Source of the DNA: Paenarthrobacter aurescens
Lineage (GTDB): Bacteria > Actinomycetota > Actinomycetes > Actinomycetales > Micrococcaceae
Reading direction: 5' to 3'
Assembly (NCBI RefSeq): GCF_041549525.1
Contig: NZ_CP157456.1
Location: forward strand, 1,240,001-1,304,000
Length of the DNA stretch: 64,000 bases
The notes under the pieces were generated by a model. That model saw only the letters and a program-made list of their open reading frames with translations. It was not told the origin of the DNA and did not search any database. The position numbers and the translations under genes were made by a program. Shown one piece after another: positions 46,422 to 54,895 of the stretch; the first letter of the stretch is position 1; each line of letters begins with the position of its first letter.

Positions 46422-47660
46422 GTGAATACCCTCGAAACCCTGCCCGTCACGCTGGACGATGTCCTTAAGGCGCAGGAGCTGCTCGAGGGCATTATTACCA
46501 AGACTCCTGTGGAGTCCTCCCGTGCGCTCGGCAGCCTCGTGGGCGGCAACGTCTTTTTCAAATGCGAGAACCTCCAGCGTGCAGGCTCCTTCAAGGTTCG
46601 CGGCGCCTACGTGCGCATGGCCCGGCTGACAGAGGATGAAAAGAAGCGCGGTGTAGTTGCCGCCTCGGCAGGCAACCACGCCCAGGGCGTGGCAGTGGCC
46701 GCCAAGAGCCTGGGCATCAACGCCCGCATCTACATGCCGTTGGGCGTGGCCCTGCCCAAACTGGCTGCCACCAGGAGCCATGGCGCTGAAGTTGTCCTCC
46801 ACGGCCACAACGTGGATGAGGCCCTCGCCGAGGCGCAGCGATACGCCAACGAGACAGGCGCGGTGTTCGTCCACCCCTTCGACAACGTCGATGTTGTTGC
46901 CGGCCAGGGCACCATCGGGCTGGAAATCCTGGACCAGATCCCCAACGTGGACACCATCCTCATGGGCGTTGGCGGCGGTGGGCTCCTGGCAGGGGTTGCG
47001 GTGGCCATCAAGGCCAGGGCAAAAGAACTCGGCCGCGAGATCAGGGTAATCGGCGTGCAGGCAGAAAATGCCGCAGCCTACCCGCCCTCCCTCGCTGCTG
47101 ACGCCTTGGTCCCGCTGAAGAAGGTCACCACCATGGCCGACGGCATCGCCGTAGGACGGCCCGGCCAGTTGCCGTTCAGCATCATCCGCGAGCTTGTTGA
47201 CGATGTTGTTACCGTGAGCGAGGACTCTCTTGCCCGCGCCCTGATCTTCCTGCTCGAGCGCGCCAAAATGGTGGTGGAGCCGGCAGGTGCGGTGGGAGTA
47301 GCCGCGCTCATGGACGGCAAGATCGAAAACCCGGGGAACACCGCCGTCGTGCTTTCCGGCGGCAACATCGATCCCATGCTCATGCTCAAAGTCATCCAGC
47401 GCGGTCTCTCGGCCGCAGGCCGCTTCATGACCGTCCGGATGATGCTCGATGACCGCCCGGGTTCCTTGGCCACAATCGCCCGCATCATCGCTGAAAACGA
47501 CGCCAACGTTACCGGCCTGGATCACACGCGTTTGGGTGGCTCCATCAGCATGGGCGACGTCTCCATCACTATTAACCTGGAAACCAAAGGCCACGAACAC
47601 GGCGAGCAGGTCCTCGGTGCACTGCGGGCCGAGGGCTTCCAGCCAATCGTGGTGCACTGA
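46422..47660 (+). CDS. ilvA: Threonine ammonia-lyase, ACT-domain type
   Basis: A PLP enzyme of 412 residues that turns threonine into 2-oxobutanoate, the first step to isoleucine. Lys58 in GSFKVRGAY forms the PLP aldimine and GVGGGGLLAG binds its phosphate. One ACT domain follows at about residues 325-402, shorter than the two ACT-like repeats of enteric biosynthetic IlvA. The GTG start follows AAAGGAG. Confidence 0.94.
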   Translation: MNTLETLPVTLDDVLKAQELLEGIITKTPVESSRALGSLVGGNVFFKCENLQRAGSFKVRGAYVRMARLTEDEKKRGVVAASAGNHAQGVAVAAKSLGINARIYMPLGVALPKLAATRSHGAEVVLHGHNVDEALAEAQRYANETGAVFVHPFDNVDVVAGQGTIGLEILDQIPNVDTILMGVGGGGLLAGVAVAIKARAKELGREIRVIGVQAENAAAYPPSLAADALVPLKKVTTMADGIAVGRPGQLPFSIIRELVDDVVTVSEDSLARALIFLLERAKMVVEPAGAVGVAALMDGKIENPGNTAVVLSGGNIDPMLMLKVIQRGLSAAGRFMTVRMMLDDRPGSLATIARIIAENDANVTGLDHTRLGGSISMGDVSITINLETKGHEHGEQVLGALRAEGFQPIVVH

Positions 47661-47674
47661 CCGGAGGGAAGCTC

Positions 47675-48292
47675 GTGGTGCTTGGAATGCCTGAGGGGTC
47701 ACAGGAAGCGGCCAAGGAATCGCTCGCCGGGCGGGCCAAAGGCGGACTGCTCTTCATGGGTGGATTCGTCATCCTGCTCTATGTCATAGAGATTCTCAAC
47801 ACCCTGATGCGCCACGGGCTCAACTCAACGTTCGGCCTGCGCCCCCGTTCCGTTGACGGGGTGCTGGACATCCTGACGTTTCCGCTGCTGCACGCCAACC
47901 TGAACCACCTTCTGTCCAATACCCTGCCGTTGATCATCTTCGGGTTCCTGGTTTTCATGTCCGGACTACGGGTGTTTATCACTGCGCTGGCGTTCAGCTG
48001 GCTCGGGTCAGGGCTGGCAGTCTGGCTGATTGGCGGGGGAGGAGTCACAGTAGGGGCGTCCGGGCTGGTGTTCGGCTTCTTCGCGTTCCTGCTGGTAAGG
48101 GGATTCTTCAACCGCAGTTGGTGGCAGATCCTTCTCTCCGTAGTCCTTTTCATGGCATACGGCAGCATCCTCTTTGGGGTGTTGCCTACGGTGCTGGGCT
48201 ACATCTCCTGGCAGGCACACCTTGGCGGGGCCGTGGGCGGCGTCATAGCTGCAGTCCTGCTGCGTCCCAAAACCTCAGCCGCCATCTCCTGA
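47675..48292 (+). CDS. Rhomboid-family intramembrane serine protease
   Basis: A 205-residue protein with six membrane helices. The active site is complete: Ser129 in GASGLVFGF and His182 in WQAHLGGAVGG, with HANLNHLLSN near residue 73 for the oxyanion side. GGAGG is seven bases before the GTG start; nearby GTG and ATG codons are alternatives. It follows ilvA by 14 bases. Its substrate is unknown. Confidence 0.92.
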   Translation: MVLGMPEGSQEAAKESLAGRAKGGLLFMGGFVILLYVIEILNTLMRHGLNSTFGLRPRSVDGVLDILTFPLLHANLNHLLSNTLPLIIFGFLVFMSGLRVFITALAFSWLGSGLAVWLIGGGGVTVGASGLVFGFFAFLLVRGFFNRSWWQILLSVVLFMAYGSILFGVLPTVLGYISWQAHLGGAVGGVIAAVLLRPKTSAAIS

Positions 48293-48328
48293 CCCAGGCA
48301 GGTCGCAGTTGGGGAAGGCACACGAAAA

Positions 48329-48363
48329 ACGCCGGCCCACCCCGCAAAGGGGTGGGCCGGCGT
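48329..48363. terminator. Bidirectional terminator between the rhomboid gene and greA
   Basis: A perfect 15-base GC-rich stem (48329-48343, 48349-48363) between convergent genes, with an A-run before the left arm that serves as a T-run for greA. Confidence 0.88.
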
Positions 48364-48390
48364 CGTGTATTCGGGCCAGTGAGCCGCTGC

Positions 48391-48885
48391 CTAGGCGACG
48401 TAGGGCTTGGCGGAGACAATCTCCACCGGGATTTCCTTGCCATTGGGGGCGATGTAGCTCAGGCTGTCGCCTTCCTTGTGGCCGATGATGGCCGCACCCA
48501 GGGGAGACTTTTCGCTGAAGACGTCAAGATCGGAATCTCCGGCGATCTCGCGGGAGCCCAGCAGGAACTTCTCTTCGTCGCCGGCGATCTTTGCAACAAC
48601 CAGCATGCCGGGCTCAACGATTCCGTCGTCAGCAGGAGCCTCGCCCACCTGGGCATCACGCAGGAGTGCGGTGAGCTGGCGGATGCGGGCCTCAATCTTG
48701 CCCTGCTCTTCCTTGGCGGCGTGGTAGCCGCCGTTCTCCTTGAGGTCGCCCTCTTGGCGGGCAGCTTCGATCTTCTGGACGATTTCCGCCCGGCCAGCGC
48801 CGGAAAGGTGGTCCAGCTCAGCCTGCAAGCGGTCGAAAGCTTCCTGGGTAAGCCAAGCCGCAGTGGCGCTATTGGTGGTAGACAC
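48391..48885 (-). CDS. greA: Transcription elongation factor GreA
   Basis: Rescues backtracked RNA polymerase by stimulating transcript cleavage. The 164-residue protein has the N-terminal coiled coil with acidic tip (RQEGDLKENGGYHAAKEEQG) and a C-terminal FKBP-like domain (SPLGAAIIGHKEGDSLSY). The GTG at 48885 has GAGGAG six bases upstream; an upstream extension to 48957 lacks one. It is near the DUF4307 gene and mca, as in mycobacteria (Rv1080c-Rv1082). Confidence 0.96.
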   Translation of the reverse strand: MSTTNSATAAWLTQEAFDRLQAELDHLSGAGRAEIVQKIEAARQEGDLKENGGYHAAKEEQGKIEARIRQLTALLRDAQVGEAPADDGIVEPGMLVVAKIAGDEEKFLLGSREIAGDSDLDVFSEKSPLGAAIIGHKEGDSLSYIAPNGKEIPVEIVSAKPYVA

Positions 48886-49038
48886 GGATTTCTCCTCTAG
48901 ATCTGGCAAATGCAAAAGACCCCGCCGAGTTGGCCACTCGTGAATCTCAGTAACCAACTTAACGGGGTGAAGGTTTCATCCATTGTAGTAAATCCTCTGG
49001 ACGAACCCAAACCGCATGAGTTCTGGCTCACACGAGTG

Positions 49039-49497
49039 CTACTTGCCGCTGTCCACAATCCAGCAGTTGTCCACTACGCCGGAGACGGCCGGGGACTCGG
49101 TCCTCAGGACAGTTCGCTGCGCGGTGGTGCTGCCGCCGTCGGGATCGTTCTGGGGATCGTTCGGTCCGATCTCCACTACCTTCCAGCCCACCACCGCAAA
49201 CTTGGAATCCAAGGCCTTAATGGCACATTTGGCTGTGGCGCCGGGGTACTTGGTGACCTGGTAGTCAACCTCTGCCTGGGTGTCGTCCACCGTGCTGTAG
49301 CCGATGTCCTTGAAGGTGACGGGGGCCTGGGCCGAGCCCGTTGCAACGTAGGCTGCGAAACCAATGCCGAGGACCAGCGCGCCAATGACAATGTTCCGCT
49401 TGGTCTTGCGTGTCAAGGCGCGCTTTTGACCGCCGTAACGATTGGCTAGGCTGGAGCTTGCCGGTACTTGGGTGGCCGATAGGTCCTCTGAAGTCAC
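49039..49497 (-). CDS. DUF4307 membrane protein
   Basis: A 152-residue protein of unknown function with one membrane helix (IVIGALVLGIGFAAYVA, about 36-53) and an extracytoplasmic domain with two cysteines (KCAIKAL, NCWIVDSGK) that could form a disulfide. It is conserved next to mca in actinobacteria (Rv1081c family), with which it is divergent here. Confidence 0.88.
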   Translation of the reverse strand: MTSEDLSATQVPASSSLANRYGGQKRALTRKTKRNIVIGALVLGIGFAAYVATGSAQAPVTFKDIGYSTVDDTQAEVDYQVTKYPGATAKCAIKALDSKFAVVGWKVVEIGPNDPQNDPDGGSTTAQRTVLRTESPAVSGVVDNCWIVDSGK

Positions 49498-49573
49498 CCA
49501 TCCAGTTTAGTGCCGATCCCGGCGCCCCATCACCGCCCCCAAAAAGCCCGATCCATGAAAGAGGAGCCGTCAC

Positions 49574-50479
49574 GTGACAGCGTCCAGCAGTTCCGACCAG
49601 CAGCTGCGGCTGCTCGCCGTCCACGCCCATCCGGATGATGAGTCCAGCAAGGGGGCAGCAACCATGGCGATGTACGCCGCTGCCGGAGTGGACGTCATGG
49701 TTGCCACCTGCACCGACGGATCCCGGGGCGACATCCAGAACCCCGCCATGGAAGATGCCCCTCATCCCAAGCGGGACATGGCCGGTGCCCGGCGCTTGGA
49801 GATGGCCAATGCCGCTGCCGTCCTGGGGATCCAGCAGCGTTGGTTGGGTTTTGTGGACTCCGGCCTTCCCGAAGGCGACCCCCTCCCGCCGCTGCCCCCG
49901 GGTTGCTTCGCATTGCAGCCGTTGGAACGCGCCACGGCGCCCTTGGTCCGCCTGGTGCGTCACTTCAAGCCGCACGTCATCCTCAGCTACGACGAAAACG
50001 GCGGCTACCCGCACCCGGACCACATCATGGCGCACAAGGTTGCGGTGGAGGCCTTTGAGGCCGCAGGCGATCCCGAACGCTATGCCGGCCAGGGTGAACC
50101 GTGGACGCCCGGCAAGCTCTACTATGACCGCGCTTTCAGCCCGGAACGATTCCGTGCGCTGCACTTTGCGTTGGAAGAAGCTGGTCTGCAGTCACCGTAC
50201 GCTGAGCGGCTTGCTGCCTGGCTGGAGGCCGACGCCGAAGGTCACACTGCACCTGAGGCAGGGCACCGCACCACCACCCAGATTGATTGCGGTGATTTCT
50301 TCGAAGCCCGGGATGACGCCCTGCGTGCACACCGGACCCAAATCGATCCCCTGGGTTTCTTCTTTGCAGTATCGCCGGATCTGCAACGGACCGCATGGCC
50401 GTGGGAGGACTACACCCTGATCAAGTCCAACGTTCCCTCAGAGCTGCCGGAAAAGGACCTCTTCGCGGGGATAAGATAG
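49574..50479 (+). CDS. mca: Mycothiol S-conjugate amidase
   Basis: Cleaves mycothiol adducts of toxins to glucosaminyl-inositol and an exported mercapturate. The LmbE/PIG-L zinc motif is HAHPDDESSKG at residue 17, and GGYPHPDHIMAHKVA near residue 142 is the second metal and catalytic site. The 301-residue length fits Mca; MshB deacetylases are close relatives, but the mca neighbourhood (greA, DUF4307, small membrane protein, trhA, uppS) favours Mca. GAGGAG precedes the GTG start. Confidence 0.92.
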   Translation: MTASSSSDQQLRLLAVHAHPDDESSKGAATMAMYAAAGVDVMVATCTDGSRGDIQNPAMEDAPHPKRDMAGARRLEMANAAAVLGIQQRWLGFVDSGLPEGDPLPPLPPGCFALQPLERATAPLVRLVRHFKPHVILSYDENGGYPHPDHIMAHKVAVEAFEAAGDPERYAGQGEPWTPGKLYYDRAFSPERFRALHFALEEAGLQSPYAERLAAWLEADAEGHTAPEAGHRTTTQIDCGDFFEARDDALRAHRTQIDPLGFFFAVSPDLQRTAWPWEDYTLIKSNVPSELPEKDLFAGIR

Positions 50480-50584
50480 GAACGCCGGCAGTTTCTATCG
50501 CTCGTAGAAGTCACCGGGCAGCCAGCTGGCCCACCGGTCACGGCTGCCAGTCGGCCCGCATCAACTCCCATAGAAGGTTTGAAA

Positions 50585-50875
50585 GTGCATCACTTGATTC
50601 TTGCCCTGACCGTCACTCCGTCGCCCAATCCCACGGGCACGCTGCGGCCCGGCCTGTCCGAGGATCAGGTGACGCCCGGTACCTGGGGGTTCGTCCTCAC
50701 GGCCTTCATTGTCATCCTGACTACATTCCTGATTGTGGACATGGTCCGCAGAATCCGACGCGTCCGCTACCGTGCGCAGGTAGAGGAAGCGCGCCTCGCC
50801 GCAGAATCCGGTGATGCCCCAGGAGAGGGCGATTCCGCCCAGGGCGGCCCGGGTTCGCTGGACGGGAAGCCGTAA
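50585..50875 (+). CDS. Small single-pass membrane protein downstream of mca
   Basis: A 96-residue protein with one membrane helix (WGFVLTAFIVILTTFLIVDM, about 35-54), then a strongly basic stop-transfer stretch (RRIRRVRYRAQ) and an acidic, Gly/Ser-rich tail. It matches in size and place the small membrane protein after mca in mycobacteria (Rv1083). Function is unknown. The GTG at 50585 has AGAAGG seven bases upstream; a TTG two codons earlier is possible. Confidence 0.8.
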   Translation: MHHLILALTVTPSPNPTGTLRPGLSEDQVTPGTWGFVLTAFIVILTTFLIVDMVRRIRRVRYRAQVEEARLAAESGDAPGEGDSAQGGPGSLDGKP

Positions 50876-50876
50876 G

Positions 50877-51518
50877 TCAGCTCAGCACTGCCATCATGAT
50901 CGCCGCGAAGTGTGCTGCAAACGCCAGCACAGTGAAGGCGTGGAAGAGCTCGTGGAAGCCGAAGTGCTGGACACTGAAGTTCGGCTTCTTGAGGGCGTAG
51001 AACACCGCGCCTGCAATGTATAGCGCGCCGCCTGCGCAGATGAGTATTGCTGCCGGGGCATTTGCGGCGAAGAACTGCGGAAGGTAGAACAGCGCTCCGC
51101 AGCCCAGGGCAATGTACACAGGCACGTAGAGCCAGCGGGGTGCGTGTGTCCACAGAATCCGGAAAAGAACGCCCACTATGGCACCGGACCACACAAGCCA
51201 TAGCAGGGTGACCGCTTGTGAACGTTCCAGCAAGGACCAGGCCAGTGGCGTGTAGCTGCCGGCGATCACCAGCATTATGTTGGTATGGTCCAGCCGCTTG
51301 AGCAGCATCCGCACCTTGGGCGACCAATTTCCGCGGTGGTAGACAGCGCTGACGCCAAACAGGAGAAAGCCTGTCAGGGCATAGATGGCCGAGGTGATTT
51401 TGCGGTCCGGGGTGGGGGCAACGCTCACCAGCACAATCCCGGCTGCGAGAGCAAAAGGGGCGGCGACGGCGTGGATCCAGCCACGCCAGAGGGGCTTGGT
51501 TTCGAGGAGCTCAGCCAT
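50877..51518 (-). CDS. trhA: Hemolysin III (PAQR/YqfA) family membrane protein
   Basis: A seven-helix protein of 213 residues. The metal-site residues of the family are visible: SAVYHRGNW, RLDHTNIMLVIAGSYTP and HELFHAFTVLAF. Related bacterial proteins affect membrane fluidity. It is convergent with the small membrane protein with one base between stops. TATTCT lies six bases before the ATG, so it is likely leaderless, and a 22-base inverted repeat covers the promoter. Confidence 0.9.
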   Translation of the reverse strand: MAELLETKPLWRGWIHAVAAPFALAAGIVLVSVAPTPDRKITSAIYALTGFLLFGVSAVYHRGNWSPKVRMLLKRLDHTNIMLVIAGSYTPLAWSLLERSQAVTLLWLVWSGAIVGVLFRILWTHAPRWLYVPVYIALGCGALFYLPQFFAANAPAAILICAGGALYIAGAVFYALKKPNFSVQHFGFHELFHAFTVLAFAAHFAAIMMAVLS

Positions 51519-51528
51519 GGGACAAGAA

Positions 51529-51550
51529 TAACTTACGTTTCGGTAAGTTA
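51529..51550. promoter_or_regulatory. Inverted-repeat operator at the trhA promoter
   Basis: TAACTTAC and GTAAGTTA are exact inverted 8-base arms around a 6-base centre (GTTTCG). One arm overlaps the -10 of trhA. The layout is like TetR- or GntR-type operators. The regulator is not identified. Confidence 0.55.
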
Positions 51551-51670
51551 CCCTGCAGTAACAAATAGCAGTCCGAATTTGACCGGCGGCTGCACCGGCG
51601 CGCCAGCTGGGGACGGTAGCCTTGGATGTGCGCCGTCGTCGTACAAGTAAGGAAGTCAGGTGAGAGTCCG

Positions 51671-52432
51671 GTGGAGCTGCCCGGTTTCCTGTATGGCTTC
51701 TATGAGCGCAAACTGCTGCGCTCCCTCAAACAGGACAGAATCCCCGGCCACATAGGCGTCATGGTGGATGGCAACCGCCGGTGGGCCCGGCAGTTCAATG
51801 CCCCCACCAGCCAAGGACACCAGGCCGGAGCGGACAAAATCCACGAATTCCTCGGTTGGTGCCAGGAACTCGGCGTCAAAGTAGTGACCCTCTACATGCT
51901 CTCCACGGACAATATGAGCCGATCCGGTGAAGAACTGGACCTCCTCATGGGCATCATCGCCAACACCATGGACCGACTCGATGAGGACGAAGACGTCTCG
52001 GTACACGCCATGGGGGCACCGGAACTTTTGCCGGACTACCTCGCCGAGCGGCTCAACAAGCTGACGGCCCGCACGCCGGTCCATGAAAAGATCCACGTGA
52101 ACGTGGCCGTGGGCTACGGCGGCCGCCGGGAAATCGTCGACGCCGTTCGGGAACTCCTGCACGACGCCGACGCAAAAGGGCGCAGCATGTCCGAAGTGGC
52201 AGATGAACTTTCAGTGGACGACATCTCCAGGTTCCTCTACACCCGCGGCCAACCCGATCCTGACCTCGTCATCCGCACCTCCGGCGAACAACGGCTCTCC
52301 GGCTTCCTCATGTGGCAAAGCGCATACAGCGAGTTCTACTTCTGCGAGGCACTCTGGCCGGCCTTCCGCAAGGTCGATTTCCTCCGCGCGCTCAGGGACT
52401 ACGCAGGGCGCCAACGGCGCTTCGGCACGTAA
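51671..52432 (+). CDS. uppS: Isoprenyl transferase (cis-prenyl diphosphate synthase)
   Basis: Adds isopentenyl units in cis to make polyprenyl diphosphates for the cell-wall lipid carrier. The 253-residue protein has the catalytic Asp33 in GVMVDGNRRWAR and the C-terminal DLVIRTSGEQRLSGFLMWQ. Actinobacteria often have two such enzymes (short Z-farnesyl and long decaprenyl type), and position beside trhA and phoH matches the Z-farnesyl enzyme Rv1086 of mycobacteria. I start it at GTG 51671 after AGGTGA. Confidence 0.9.
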   Translation: MELPGFLYGFYERKLLRSLKQDRIPGHIGVMVDGNRRWARQFNAPTSQGHQAGADKIHEFLGWCQELGVKVVTLYMLSTDNMSRSGEELDLLMGIIANTMDRLDEDEDVSVHAMGAPELLPDYLAERLNKLTARTPVHEKIHVNVAVGYGGRREIVDAVRELLHDADAKGRSMSEVADELSVDDISRFLYTRGQPDPDLVIRTSGEQRLSGFLMWQSAYSEFYFCEALWPAFRKVDFLRALRDYAGRQRRFGT

Positions 52433-52481
52433 GCACCCCCCGGTTTACGAGGAATTAATCTCCCGGCAATGCGACTTGCCG

Positions 52482-52551
52482 ACTCACGTTGCGGAATTTT
52501 CCGTGAGTGGGATTACGTTAATCCCATCAGCAGGCAAAACCGCCCGCTGAT
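52482..52551 (+). promoter_or_regulatory. Structured leader before the PIN-PhoH gene
   Basis: Three hairpins follow one another: ACTCACG/CGTGAGT (52482-52508), GGGATTA/TAATCCC with a 3-base loop (52509-52525), and ATCAGC/GCTGAT with an inner GGC/GCC (52526-52551). They start 50 bases after the uppS stop. This could be a cis-regulatory RNA or an attenuator. I do not recognise a known riboswitch. Confidence 0.45.
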
Positions 52552-52669
52552 CGGGGAGGCCAGTATATGGAGCGGACCATCGCACCAGTTACATGGGAGG
52601 CCGCGCCCGGCCTTCCGGCCGAGCCGCTTCACCATTAGGCCGGGCGAACTGCCCGGGGCTGGAGTCGAT

Positions 52670-54064
52670 GTGGCTATTTCTGAGCAACTGCCCGCAATGG
52701 TTTCCGACGGGGAAAGTGCAGCTACCTCTCGCGCCAAGCGGGTCTCACAAAAAGCGCGGACCACACCATCCGCTACAGGCCGCAGCTACGTGATTGATAC
52801 GTCCGTCCTGCTATCCGATCCCCACGCACTGTTGCGCTTCGCCGAACACGAGGTGATCGTGCCCATCGTGGTCATCAGCGAACTGGAAGGAAAACGCCAC
52901 GACCCCGAGCTCGGCTATTTCGCCCGCAAAGCCCTGAGGCTCCTGGACGACCTCAGAATTGAACACGGCGGACTGGACCATTCCATCCCCATCGGCAAAG
53001 ACGGCGGAATGCTCCGGGTGGAAATGAACCACATATCCCCGGAAGTGCTGCCCGCAGGATTCCGTGGGGGAGACAACGACAGCCGCATCCTGGCTGTTGC
53101 CAAGAACCTGGCCAACGAGGGCCACAACGTCACAGTGGTCTCCAAAGACCTCCCCATGCGCGTCAAAGCCTCCGCCATGGGACTCCAGGCTGACGAGTAC
53201 CGCAACGAACTCGTCAAAGACTCCGGCTGGACCGGCATGGCCGAAGTGGACGCCACCGAAGAGGAAATCACCACCCTCTACGGACACGAACCCGCCTTCA
53301 TCCCAGCGGCAGCCGAACTGCCCGTCAACACCGGACTCGTTCTTCTTTCCAACCGTGGCTCCGCCCTGGGGCGGGTAGGGGCGGACAAACAAGTCCGCCT
53401 CGTCAAGGGCGACCGCGACGTCTTCGGGCTCCACGGCCGTTCAGCCGAACAACGGCTGGCAATCGACCTCCTCATGGACCCCGCAGTAGGGATCGTGTCC
53501 ATCGGCGGGCGGGCCGGTACGGGCAAGTCCGCGCTTGCCCTCTGTGCGGGCCTGGAAGCCGTCCTGGAACGCCAGGAACACCGCAAAGTAGTAGTGTTCC
53601 GCCCCCTCTACGCGGTGGGCGGCCAGGAACTCGGTTACCTGCCCGGCTCCGAGTCCGAAAAAATGAACCCGTGGGCTCAGGCCGTGTTCGACACCCTCGG
53701 AGCATTAGTCAGCCAGGAAGTCGTGGAAGAAGTCATGGACAGGGGCATGCTCGAGGTCCTGCCGCTGACCCACATCCGCGGCCGATCACTCCACGACGCC
53801 TTCGTGATCGTGGACGAGGCCCAGTCACTGGAGAAAAACGTCCTGCTCACCGTCATGAGCCGCATCGGACAAAACTCCAAAATCGTCCTCACCCACGACG
53901 TCGCGCAGCGTGACAACCTTCGTGTAGGACGGCACGACGGTGTGGCCGCAGTAGTGGAGACCCTCAAAGGCCACCCGCTGTTCGGGCACATCACGCTGAC
54001 CCGCTCGGAGCGGTCGCCGATTGCGGCCCTGGTGACGGAGTTGCTCGAAGGGGCTGAAATCTAA
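52670..54064 (+). CDS. PhoH2-type protein: PIN ribonuclease domain fused to PhoH ATPase
   Basis: A 464-residue protein. Residues 38-180 form a PIN RNase domain ([11 protein letters not shown] with Asp43, [22 protein letters not shown]). From about 230 on is the PhoH RNA-helicase-like ATPase: Walker [12 protein letters not shown] near 280, Walker [12 protein letters not shown] near 377 and [14 protein letters not shown]. Mycobacterial PhoH2 proteins with this layout unwind and cleave RNA. The GTG at 52670 follows GGAG by five bases. An open frame extends to 52469 but would read through the hairpin region. Confidence 0.92.
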   Translation: MAISEQLPAMVSDGESAATSRAKRVSQKARTTPSATGRSYVIDTSVLLSDPHALLRFAEHEVIVPIVVISELEGKRHDPELGYFARKALRLLDDLRIEHGGLDHSIPIGKDGGMLRVEMNHISPEVLPAGFRGGDNDSRILAVAKNLANEGHNVTVVSKDLPMRVKASAMGLQADEYRNELVKDSGWTGMAEVDATEEEITTLYGHEPAFIPAAAELPVNTGLVLLSNRGSALGRVGADKQVRLVKGDRDVFGLHGRSAEQRLAIDLLMDPAVGIVSIGGRAGTGKSALALCAGLEAVLERQEHRKVVVFRPLYAVGGQELGYLPGSESEKMNPWAQAVFDTLGALVSQEVVEEVMDRGMLEVLPLTHIRGRSLHDAFVIVDEAQSLEKNVLLTVMSRIGQNSKIVLTHDVAQRDNLRVGRHDGVAAVVETLKGHPLFGHITLTRSERSPIAALVTELLEGAEI

Positions 54065-54088
54065 CCCCATCGACCAGTGGCCGCCTAC

Positions 54089-54164
54089 GGCGAAGGCCAG
54101 ACATCCTCTGCGTGCTAGCTCGTTCCTCGCTTTTGACGCACGCTGCCGGATGCCTGGCCTTCGC
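54089..54164. terminator. Long imperfect inverted repeat between convergent genes
   Basis: GCGAAGGCCAG-CATCC at 54090-54106 pairs with the complement ending at 54164, and the pairing continues inward through GCGTGC. It lies between the convergent phoH and acetyltransferase genes and is probably a bidirectional terminator. Confidence 0.65.
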
Positions 54165-54188
54165 CTTTGAATCGCCCGCCGGAAGTTT

Positions 54189-54834
54189 TCAGATTCCGAG
54201 ATAGGTGGAAAGGGCTTCGTGGCCTTGGACTTTTAGGGTCCAGTTGGGGCGGTTGTAGGTGGTGGGGGTGAGGCGGAGCCTTTGGACTTCCTCTACTTTT
54301 TCGCCCCAGCCCTCCCGGGAGATGCCGTTCGGTTCATAACCGAGGCCGGTGGATACGCCCAGTGATTGTTGGTTCCAGACCGCCGCCTCGGACTCGGCCA
54401 CTTCCGCGTTCAGGTAGTCGAAGGCAAAGCTCACGACGGCGGCACGCATCTCCTTGCCGAAGCCCTGGGCCTTGCGCGGACTGCTTGAGCCAGGATCCTG
54501 TCCCTACGGTTTTCAGCGTCTTGAAGTTCTTGGCGCCGAGGTCCTGGACGCCCAGAAACTCGTCGTCGTGCCAGATGGCCAAGAGCAGGGTCCAGGACTC
54601 AGGCGTGAAATTAGCCCGGCAGCGCCAGTACCACTGGGCCATGTTCGGTGCGAGTTCCTCGTCCGGGAGTTCTGCCCACGGCATGCTGAACGGGCTCTTT
54701 CCTGGTGGGTGGACGCCGGAACGGGCTGCAGCTACAGCCTGTGGGATGTCCTCGTCCAATACGGGACGGATTGTCAGCCTCGGGGTGTTGAGGGTGAGCC
54801 CGAAGGGGGGCCAGAATTCTGCCAGCGATGTCAT
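54189..54834 (-). pseudogene. GNAT-family N-acetyltransferase, frame broken near 54467-54469
   Basis: A RimJ/RimL-type acetyltransferase of 214 residues if repaired. The 5' frame covers LTIRPVLDEDIPQAVAAARSG to TVGTGSWLKQSAQG, and the 3' frame covers GKEMRAAVVSFAFDYL to the stop. Removing one C from a CCC run (minus strand) joins them as QGQGFGKEMR, which restores the acetyl-CoA loop. TAAGCT lies six bases before the ATG, so it is likely leaderless. The intact promoter and codons suggest a sequencing error or a very recent mutation. Confidence 0.82.
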
Positions 54835-54895
54835 CGCCGTAGCTTAGCCCGCCCGTGGGGGCCGAGCGAGTCACACCGCAAAGGGCCGAGGGTAT

